From: Brassica napus | Taxonomy: Eukaryota; Streptophyta; Magnoliopsida; Brassicales; Brassicaceae | Reading direction: 5' to 3' | Assembly: GCF_020379485.1 (NCBI RefSeq) | Contig: NC_063452.1 | Location: forward strand, 28,154,770-28,218,769 | DNA: 64,000 nucleotides | In this document: positions 55,601-64,000 of the stretch, piece by piece | Numbering within the stretch: the first letter of the stretch is position 1 | Layout of the letters: every line of letters starts with the position of its first letter | Notes under the pieces: generated by a model | The model's input: only the letters and a program-made list of their open reading frames with translations | Database searches by the model: none | Told to the model about the DNA's origin: nothing | Position numbers and translations under genes: made by a program

Positions 55601-55994
55601 AAGCCGATGGGCCAAGACAAAAGGCCCATTTTGTAAACCTCAGAATTTTGAATCTCAAAAATAAAAGTAAATTTAAAATTATTCCCTTCCACCTAAAATT
55701 AATGTCGCCGACCCAAACACCTAAACATAAAAAAAATGAAATTCGTTCTTTAAAAGAAAAAGAAAAAAAAAAAGAGAGTTCTTTATGTAACAAACCAGAA
55801 AACAAACAGTAAAAAGGAAACTTTGCAACAAAATTAAAAAAAAAAAACAAATGCAATGACGCGCTTATATATTTCTCATTAACATAAACCCTACACTTCA
55901 CAATCTCATTCTCTTAACTGCTACTCTTTCTTCTCTCACAGTCAATTTTGCTATTTTCATCAGTCTCTCATTTGAATTTGTTGCGTTTTCAAAC
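55601..55994. promoter_or_regulatory. Bidirectional promoter between module array and RING copy 1
   Basis: Holds paired site-II-type elements GATGGGCCAAG (about 55605) and AAGGCCCATT (about 55620), one for each direction, and on the RING side a TATA box CGCTTATATATTT (55863-55873). The GACGCGCTTATAT block recurs upstream of RING copy 2 (57551) and copy 3 (59037). Confidence 0.55.
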
Positions 55995-56659
55995 ATGAAT
56001 CTTGCACAAGTGAATTTTCGCGTGACACAGTCGAGACCACTTTCTCCATCAGAAGGATACGAAAACTCACTCACAATCACCATCGACACCAAATCTTATG
56101 ATTTCCTTGAAAACCCAACCACCGGTCATCGAATCTTTACCGGCCGGTCCACTCCGGTTTATCCACCCGCTCTCATCAACATCAGTCTCCTTAGTTCAAG
56201 TCCCCATGACATCTTCCGACAACTTCTCAGGGAACAAGCGATTCAAGATACTAACCGTCCTCACGTATTAGCATATTTAGCCAAACAGATCTCAGCGGCT
56301 GCCATCTCATTAGGTTTTGGACGCAACGGTTTTGTCATGGAAATCGACTACAAAGTTGTTTACGTCGTGGTTAGGTCTGATCATCCTCCTATCGTTGAGG
56401 GCTTCCTTGTTGAGGTTGGTTCTATTAGGGAGTGTCGGACATAGAGAGGAAACCAAGGGCTTGAAGATGGAAACAGAGCCGTGCTGCTCTATCTGTCTCG
56501 ACCCTCTCGTCTCCCGTGGTTCGAACTCGAAACGTGGTGTCCCTAACCTGTTCCCATGTCTTCCACGATGGTTGTCTTTTGGAGTTGCTTCAACGCAAAA
56601 ACACCTGCCCCTTGTGTCGCACTGTGCTGTACGATCGGTCTACGATTTTGAACACTGAG
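55995..56659 (+). pseudogene. RING-H2 gene copy 1, frameshifted
   Basis: Starts MNLAQVNFRVTQSRPLSPSE and stays open for 149 codons through a Brassicaceae-type N-terminal region (HDIFRQLLREQ, ISLGFGRNGFVMEIDY). It stops at 56444 because of a shift near 56400. The RING follows in another frame (METEPCCSICLDPLVS), and a deletion of about 10 bp after KRGVP removes TRMTCS-type codons and shifts the rest (HVFHDGCLLELLQRKNTCPLC). At least two breaks, so it would not make a RING protein. Confidence 0.85.
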
Positions 56660-57171
56660 GATTAAAATTAAGGTTTCGAAGAGGAAGCTAGATGTTGTAC
56701 TTCCTAAAATATGTAATTTTTTTTTGGGTTTTGAATCGATTCAGAGAGTGTAATTACTTCTTATTACATAAACCTTCATAACTTCAATGGTTTTATCTTA
56801 ACGTCAATACTTTTAAAAGTTATTAATACAAAATAGTCTTAATCACCAAAACACTAACACTCATACAATAGGAACTTCCACAAAGCTCTCTTGTATGCTA
56901 TGTTGTACTAATCATGTCTTTCTGAAGCCCCCGTTCAATCTTCACCACTGAAACCAGGTTTCTAGAGAACTTGTAACACAAACAAAGCTACAAACTTGAT
57001 TGCTGCCTGCCACTAACAAAGCTACAGCTCTTTTATATTTTTCAATTTTCATCGTGTACTTTGCCCACAAGCTTCACTCTTTAATGCCCTTTAGCTGACT
57101 CGAACTGTTACACACATTTCTGATTCTCCTTCTCGTGAATCTGATGGAAGTGACTAACGGTAGAAGACTAC
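56660..57171. other. RING copy 1 downstream region
   Basis: 3' flank of copy 1; its GAACTTCCACAAAGCTCT and TATGTTGTACTAATCATGTC blocks recur after copy 3 (60100-60150), marking the duplication unit. No separate gene seen. Confidence 0.6.
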
Positions 57172-57692
57172 CTGATTTCATAAAATGATCGGAGATTTAG
57201 TGACCAACTTTTCAAATGATTTCATTTAGTTCCCTTAGTTCGAATTTATATCTTTTCAAAAGCCGATGGGGCCAAGACAATAGGCCCATTTCGTAAACGT
57301 GAGAAGTTTGTTTTTTTTTTATCAAAATAAACGTGAGAGTTTTGAATCTCAAAAATAAAAGTAAAATTTTAAAAATATTCCCATCCTCCTGAAATAAATG
57401 TGGCCGACCCAAACACCTAAAAAAAATGAAATTTGTTGTTTAAAAAAAAAAAAAAAAGAAAGTTCTGTATATTAATTAATTAATAAACCAGAAAAAGGAA
57501 ATTTATAACAATTACAGACAGTAAAAAGGAAACTTTTTTATATATGTTATGACGCGCTTATATATGTCTCATTAACATAACCCTACACGTCACAATCTCA
57601 TTCTCTTAATTGCTACACTCGTATAATTTCTCTTTCTTCTCTCACAGTCAATTTTGCTATCTTCATCAGTCTTTCTTATGAATTTTTCAAAT

Positions 57693-58387
57693 ATGAATAT
57701 TCAACAACTGGATTTTCGCGTAATGCAGTCGAGACCTCTTTCGCCATCAGAAGGATACGAAAACTCAGTCGCCATCACCATCGACATAAAATCTTACGAT
57801 GTCCTTGAAAACCCAACCAACGGTCATCGAATCTATACTGTACTGACCGGTCCACTCCGGTTTATCCACCCGTTCTCATCAACATCAGTCTCCATAGTTC
57901 AAGTCCCCGCGACATCTTCCAACAACTTGTCATGGAACAAGAGACTCAAGATACTAACCATCTTCGCTTATTAGCATATTTAGCCGAACAGATCTCAACG
58001 GCTGCAACCTCATTAGGTGTCGGACAACGGTTTTGTCATGGAAATCGACTACAAAGTTGTTTACGTCGTGGTTAGGTCTGATCATCCTCCTCAGACGAGT
58101 CGTTATCGTTGAGGGCTTCCTTGTTGAGGTTGGTTCTATTAGGGAGTGTCGGACATAGAGAGGAAACCAAGGGTTTGAAGATGGAAACAGAGCCGTGTTC
58201 TATCTGTCTCGACAATCTCGTCGTCTCCAGTCGTTCGAACTCGAAACGTGGTGTACCTACACGCATGACCTGTTCCCATGTCTTCCACGATGGTTGTCTC
58301 TTGGAGTGGCTTCAACGCAAAAACACTTGCCCTTTGTGTCGGACTGTGCTGTACGATCGGTCTACGATTTTGAACAATGTGGATTGA
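57693..58387 (+). pseudogene. RING-H2 gene copy 2, frameshifted N-half, intact RING
   Basis: Starts MNIQQLDFRVMQSRPLSPSE, close to copy 1. A small insertion near 57845 shifts the frame and ends the first part at 57974; another shift lies near 58020. The RING part is a clean open frame to the stop at 58387: CSICLDNLVVSS, TRMTCSHVFHDGCLLEW, NTCPLCRTVLYDR, with all eight zinc ligands (C-C-C-H-H-C-C-C). Translation from an internal ATG at 58109 or 58181 could give a short RING-only protein, but no evidence shows that it is made. Confidence 0.8.
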
Positions 58388-59036
58388 AATTAAGGTTTCG
58401 AAGAGGACGTTGGATGTCGTAGTTCCCAAAATATGTAACTTTGTTTTTTTTTTCGTTTAGGGTTTTGAATCGATTGAAAGTGATGAAATTTAATAGCATC
58501 AGTACTTACTTCTTATTACATAAATCTCCAAAGTCAAACATAACTCAAATGGTTTTATGATCACATACAAGTAACAAATTAAGTCTTTCTTTTTCTGTTA
58601 CAAACTTAATCACCAAAACATTTTACACCTACACAGACACCAAAGTATCATCTCACAAAAGCTGCATATGTAGTGTAATTCTAATCCTTCATGCTGAGAG
58701 AGTCGTTTCTTAGAGTAATTGTAATCCTTCATGATGATTATCTAAACTGAACAACCTATATCACTTGTATGAGTAGTTTCTGTCTCACAGTCAACTCTTC
58801 GATCACCTTCTCTATACAGAAAGTTGAAGATCAGAAGTGTCCTATTTATATTCTAAAGTCACCAAAACGAATTAGAAAACACAACAAATTTAAGGGTTTT
58901 AATCAATTAAAATGAAAATTGTATATCCTACCACCTGAAATTACAATAATTAATTTATAACTGCCTCGACCCATAAAAGCCAAAAAAGGAAACTTTTAAC
59001 AAAACAGAAAGAAAAAAAGGGAAAGTGATCGATGAC
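58388..59036. other. Spacer between RING copies 2 and 3
   Basis: AT-rich. Contains duplicated TAATTGTAATCCTTCATG phrases (58680-58735) and a diverged remnant of the promoter block. No gene recognised. Confidence 0.4.
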
Positions 59037-59126
59037 GACGCGCTTATATTAGTTATATATATCTCACTTAGCTTCACAAGTCATTCTTTAAAAAAAAGTT
59101 ATCTCTTTCTTCTCTGTTTTCAGAAC

Positions 59127-59795
59127 ATGATTCGTCCCCGTGAGGAGCTGAGCGACTTCAAACATGAGAGACGTTCAGGAAGCTACGTAAACTCGATCAT
59201 CATCGTCGTCGACACAATATCTGATGAGATTCAAGTTTCTCCAAGCGTTCGCGTAGATATAAGTCTCCCTAGTTTCTTAGGTCGTCACCACATCCGAAGG
59301 CTCGTCCAAGATCAACTCATCAACCGCCGTTGGTTATCCCCGAAAATCTCAAGGACTGCAACCAAGTTAGGGTTTAGCCGCAGAGAGGTTCTCCAAGATC
59401 AATTCGCTAGCCACCGTTGGTTGTCTGATAAATTAGCCCCAGGGATCTCAGAGATTGCAGCAAGGTTAGGTTTTGGTTGTAACGGTTTAATTGTGACCAT
59501 CACTGTCAAGATAACCCCTTCTCCATCGAAGGAAGAAGTGTTAACAAGGATGGTTCAACTAGGGAAGATAAGCAAAGAGGAGTTAAAGAGTTCTAAGATG
59601 GAAACAGAACCGTGTTCTATTTGTCTGGATAATCTTGTCTCCGGTAAACATGTTGTCTCTACACGCATGACCTGTTCCCATGTCTTCCATGAAAAATGTC
59701 GATTGGTGTGGTTTCAACGCAAAAACACTTGCCCCTTGTGTCGGACTGTGCTGTACGATCGATTGATGATTGGGAACAAAGGGAGTAGAAATTAG
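59127..59795 (+). CDS. RING-H2 E3 ubiquitin ligase-like protein
   Basis: The intact member of the tandem trio, 222 residues. The start MIRPREELSD follows a CAGAAC context like that of copies 1 and 2; an upstream in-frame ATG at 59025 lies in the TATA region and is unlikely. The N-terminal half holds a duplicated motif (LVQDQLINRRWLSPKIS and VLQDQFASHRWLSDKLA). The RING-H2 finger lies at about residues 165-210: CSICLDNLVS, MTCSHVFHEKC, NTCPLC, with all zinc ligands in order. It would recruit an E2 and transfer ubiquitin to unknown substrates; no membrane segment is seen. The linker and N-half differ from copies 1 and 2 more than the RING does. A TATA box lies near 59044-59062. Confidence 0.85.
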   Translation: MIRPREELSDFKHERRSGSYVNSIIIVVDTISDEIQVSPSVRVDISLPSFLGRHHIRRLVQDQLINRRWLSPKISRTATKLGFSRREVLQDQFASHRWLSDKLAPGISEIAARLGFGCNGLIVTITVKITPSPSKEEVLTRMVQLGKISKEELKSSKMETEPCSICLDNLVSGKHVVSTRMTCSHVFHEKCRLVWFQRKNTCPLCRTVLYDRLMIGNKGSRN

Positions 59796-60164
59796 GGGTT
59801 CATCTATTGATTCAAAACTTGGGTGACACGGTTTATATATTGTTACATGTTTTAATTTCCGTAACTGATTTGTAATTTTTGTGTTTTGAATCAGTTCAAG
59901 ATGTTTAAATTTTGAATAACATCATTACTTCGTATTACATAAATCTCCAGTCATTCACAATTCAATGGTTTTATGTTAACATACAACTCTTAAAGTCTTA
60001 ATACAAAATAGTTTTAATCGACGCCCAAAGGAACTCGCCTTTCTTTTTCTGTAAATCAACTTAATCACCAAAAAATTGACATCTGCATGCATACTATAGG
60101 AACTTCCACAAAGCTCTGTTGTGTGCTATGTTGTACTAATCATGTCTTCCATGATGGTTCTAAA
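59796..60164. other. RING copy 3 downstream region
   Basis: 3' flank with ATGTTTTAATTT and duplicated blocks shared with copy 1. It is cut at 60164 by the LTR element. Confidence 0.6.
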
Positions 60165-60763
60165 TGTTGGAACTCGTTTTTGACAAAATGGTTTTAGACC
60201 ATATTTCGGTAAGTTTCTGGACGAAAACGTTTGTCGGAATAACCGAATGTTAGCCACTACGAAGTAGTGTAGATACATGTCAAAATTAGAGTTGGTTTGA
60301 ATGAGAAATAGAGATCCAAAGTGAATGTTTTACAAAGCTGGTAAAACTTTAAATTGGTTAAATATGAAAAATTAGCAATTGTTTCGATTTGAAATATTTG
60401 GATTGAATTTAGATTAAATTTGTTAATTGGATACTAAGTCCATTAACTTATTAATTTTATTCACAATAACATTTTATGTTTTTAAAATATAAATATGAAC
60501 CCATTAGAAATTATTTTGTTGCAATTGATTTGGTCAATCAAACAAAATGAACTTTGAAAAGTAACGTGTTATCATTACTCATGGGAATCATTTCACCATA
60601 ATGATAATTCAACCCTTATTGAATACTCCATAATGGTCACAATGTACGTTTTACTCTTTGAGAGTTATAAAACAACACTTGTGCTCTCATTTAGAAATAT
60701 GGATTTATACACGATCAACAAAAAAAAAAAAAAATCCTTCCACTTGAATAATTTATTTTTTAT
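60165..60763 (+). repeat. 5' LTR (right end not resolved)
   Basis: Matched to 63402-64000. The true LTR continues beyond 60763 because the partner is cut by the window edge. No clear CA end followed by a PBS was found in 60764-61400. Confidence 0.8.
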
Positions 60764-63390
60764 TTTTTTGAGTCTGAGAGTATATCACAGAAATAGGGTC
60801 GATAGATTCTGTTTTTCGGTGATGATAAACAGAAACAATGCTGCAATTGTATCCTGAGAATCTGAGTGCCATGAAACCGTCACACTACGGGCCGTTTATG
60901 GATTTAAGGAAAGAGATTAACTATCTCGACTCTGCAATTCTTCTTTATTTTTATATTTCGGTATTGAAATTTTAATTTATGTTCTTATTATTCTTTACAA
61001 ATATCATTTGTCCTATGGTAGTAAAATAAAGTTCCTACACTCTTAAATCTTTAAATATTGTTTATGCTTTTGCACTAACAATACTGATATTTGTTAAAAG
61101 TTTTTATTTTTAAGAACAGGTTAAAGAAGCCGGAATCGGATCTTGTTTTATCATAAAAACATGAATTCGAGAATTCATGGTGATGGAAAATACAAGCAAT
61201 TGTTATGATCTTTTCAGATCGATCATGTGCAGGAATCTTTTATAATCATTATTGCTTTTCTGTGAATCTTCTTTATCATCAAGCGTTGATCATTAGTTAC
61301 AGATTTTCTGGAAAAAAAAAACAATTTGATTTGATTTGTCTATTGACATGTTGAAACCGTCGTGTTGCACTTTCGCTTTGATTTTTAAAATTATTTTGAA
61401 ACAAAAGTGTGACTTGTATGATCTAATTTTGGTTTACTTCTGGTTTAACCATGCTTATACAGCTGGTTTTTATCAAAATTCAAGCGTTCGATCTTGCATA
61501 TATTAGCAAGAGTCAAGCGTTTCTTGTAGCATTTTTAATATGAGTTAAATGATTAGTATGCATATATTAGCAAGTGTGGAGCGTTTGTTCTTGTGGCATA
61601 TTTAATGCATTTATTTTTGTGTATTTGTTTTGCATTTAGTTGTGAACAAATAATTTTTTTGTTCAAAATATGTTACTGCTTTGACTTGCTTAATGGTTGC
61701 TTTGACTTGGTTAAAGATAATTATTTCGCTTTAATAATCAAAAATGTCTGACGTTTTGATTTTTTGTTTCAGATATTGTCCTTGTGGTGTGTAATTAATT
61801 TAATTATTAAGTACATGTGCGACCAATGAAAAAAGAAAAAGAAATTCAAGGTTTTAAGTATGGTGAAATACATCAAATTATAAAAACATTTTGATCTTTA
61901 AGAGATAAAATGGTATATATGGAAATGGATTTAGTGAGTCGACGTCCAAAATTTAGTTTGGGAGAGGTCTGCCACATATAAATCATTTGCCATAGAAAAT
62001 AAAATGCTTGTTGATACTTATCAAAACATTTATATTTCGTCAATGCTTAAATGGAATTTGTAAAAATATTGACCATACAAAAACAATGAGAATTTGCAGA
62101 CTAATATGACTAAAACTGACATGTGTATTGTAGTTTATAAAATCAATATGGTTGAGAATAATCATATAAAATTGTGTGGTTTTGATGACAAAAATAATAT
62201 ATTGTAATGAGATGTATATTTGCTAAAACAATGTTTGGAAAAGATCCAAAACATACAAGTTAGATTTATTAATTAACTTGAGAGAACTATGAAAATAGTT
62301 GTATGTAAAATGTGAATTTCTAAGAATGAAATACATTTTCTGGAATTGCTTTTTATTCATTTAAATCTAAAAGAGTTGTAGATCAATTTTCTAAACTCTT
62401 AAGAGATGTTAAATGTAATTAAATATGCATATTCTTAAGTTATCTCAAGAAATGTGGGGGAAACTTTGCTTACCATATAAAGTCATTGGCAAGAGGCCAA
62501 ATGAATTTAATGATAGTTATCACAATATGATTTTACTTTTTAAAAGAAAAGAAAAAAAAAACTAGTGTCATGCACTGAGTTTTGTGTACAATGATTAATT
62601 GTATCTTAAAAAAAAATTGACAAAAATCATTAGACAATTGATCTCGACTAATCTCAAGTGATTATGTTCATTATGATGACAACCTAGAATCCTTATATTA
62701 AAGGTGTGTCATGAGATCAAGTTGTTATATCATCTAAAGGAATGGGTAGCCTGTCAATTAAGATGAGGTTTGGTGGTAACTCTACCTAACTGACTAGAGA
62801 TCCCAAGAAATAGGTTCAAGGAGACAACCAAGTCAAATTAAATCTGCCCAAAGCACTGTAAGACTTGGTCTATACCCAGTTCCTATGATGATTAAACAGT
62901 GCTACATGTAAGGAATATAGGATAAGCATTAGCTTTTAATGATTTGTGTCAATTGTTTTGAAATATGAATGGAATAGTACATGATACTCTTCTAAACAAA
63001 ACTAATGGCAAATCATCTGATGAGTGTGAAATGGGGCCATTTCTAGGAGAATGAAGGAAATGCTATATTCTCAAAGTTCACTCATGATTAACCAGGACTG
63101 TTCACAGCCAAAATGAACACAATAGAGAACCTAGTTCTGTGAGAGAATGAAACTGTGTTATAGCTATTGTCTAGGTTTACACTAAAGCCCGGGAGGTTCA
63201 AGACATCATGGCCACCTCCTGGCCGAGTGAATCCGATATCTATTAACAATGACTGGTTCAAAGCTGAAAAATTGCTACCATCTCATCATGCAGTGGATTT
63301 TTCGTTTGTACTCTCAAAAGTCATTAGGTCGAGTCTTGTCTAGGAAGTCAAGTCTGTCGAGTCGTCTAGTGTCTAGAGTCATTTCTATTC

Positions 63391-63401
63391 ATGTGGGGGA
63401 T
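63391..63401 (+). other. Polypurine tract
   Basis: ATGTGGGGGAT directly before the second LTR, in the position and composition expected for plus-strand priming. Confidence 0.7.
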
Positions 63402-64000
63402 TGTTGGAACTCGTTTTTGACAAAATGGTTTTAGACCATATTTCGGTAAGTTTCCGGACGAATACGTTTGTTGGAATAACCGAATGTTAGGCACCACGAA
63501 GTAGTGTAGATACATGTCAAAATTAGAGTTGGTTTGAATGAGAAATGGAAATCCAAAGTGAATGTTTTACAAAGCTGGTAAAACTTTAAATTGGCTAAAT
63601 ATGAAAAATTAGCAATTGTTTCGATTTGAAATATTTGGGTTGAATTTAGATTAAATTTGTTAATTGGATACTAAGTCCATTAACTTATTAATTTTATTCA
63701 CAATAACATTTTACGTTTTTAAAATATAAATATGAACCCATTAGAAATTATTTTGTTGCAATTGATTTGGTCAATCAAACAAAATGAACTTTGAAAAGTA
63801 ACGTGTTATCATTACTCATGGGAATCATTTCACCATAATGATAATTCAAACCTTATTGAATACTCCATAATGGTCACAATGTACGTTTTACTCTTTGAGA
63901 GTTATAAAACAACACTTGTGCTCTCATTTAGAAATATGGATTTATACACGATCAACAAAAAAAAAAAAGATCCTTCCACTTGAATAATTTATTTTTTAGT
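63402..64000 (+). repeat. 3' LTR, truncated by the window end
   Basis: Same start as the 5' LTR; the sequence ends within an AT-rich part of the LTR. Confidence 0.85.

Larger units (their letters stand above)
60165..64000 (+). mobile_element. Non-autonomous LTR element, right end outside window
   Basis: Direct LTRs begin TGTTGGAACTCG at 60165 and 63402. Over the roughly 600 bp visible in both, about 11 substitutions are seen (roughly 1.8 percent), so the insertion is fairly recent. A polypurine tract ATGTGGGGGAT directly precedes the second LTR, so the element reads on the plus strand. The interior (2.6 kb or less) has no gag or pol frame and is AT-rich, so it depends on proteins from other elements. 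The second LTR and the target duplication run out of the window. It inserted into the 3' flank of RING copy 3. Confidence 0.85.

Overview
The window is plant nuclear DNA, almost certainly from a Brassicaceae species (Brassica or a close relative). This rests on a GAE gene very close to Arabidopsis GAE2/GAE3, an RPP1-type TIR-NBS-LRR gene with its usual intron positions, a CPN20 relic with intron positions, and typical Brassicaceae Copia, L1-like LINE, SINE and MITE families. It is a repeat-dominated interval: only two protein genes look intact (GAE at 2373-3680 and a RING-H2 gene at 59127-59795), plus one possible two-exon gene (8868-10032). Region by region: 1-2055 is the 5' half of a minus-strand Ty1/Copia element (gag, leader, LTR). 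2056-3680 is the GAE promoter and gene. 4748-5546 is a tandem duplication of about 400 bp. 6405-8719 is a truncated Copia RT/RNase H with its 3' LTR, followed by a near-identical 138-bp copy of the 5' end of the downstream TNL gene, caught between two copies of an LTR segment. 8868-10032 may encode a MULE N-terminal-like protein. 10865-11653 is a broken CPN20 copy (minus). 12371-18026 is a complete, young Copia insertion (376-bp LTRs with 4 differences, 5-bp TSD) whose pol is ruined. 18134-23702 is a TNL pseudogene; a PIF/Harbinger element with a minisatellite sits in its intron-2 splice donor and a SINE sits in intron 3. 24310-37042 is a minus-strand LINE, interrupted by a plus-strand LINE (27208-34336) that is itself interrupted by a MULE-type MITE (27233-27795). 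All three insertions have matching target-site duplications. 37160-39477 holds a third LINE tail, a 43-bp perfect inverted repeat and a Gypsy-like LTR end with PBS and gag start. About 39950-55600 is roughly 15.6 kb without credible long reading frames. It is built of reiterated exon-sized modules (48-91 nt) whose splice sites all read on the minus strand, separated by long purine-rich tracts. It looks like a minus-strand, probably non-coding, multi-exon transcription unit that grew by exon and segment duplication; its first exon faces a RING gene across a shared promoter. 55995-59795 holds three tandem RING-H2 gene copies, two broken and one intact. 60165-64000 is a non-autonomous LTR element whose 3' LTR runs off the window. 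The genes do not form a pathway. The order of events can partly be read: LINE into intergenic DNA, LINE into LINE, MITE into LINE; and Harbinger, SINE and Copia insertions in and beside a resistance-gene relic. The most unusual part is the exon-module array at 40-55.6 kb, followed by the splice-donor Harbinger insertion and the LTR/TNL fragment sandwich. All calls come from reading the sequence; no database search or alignment program was run.
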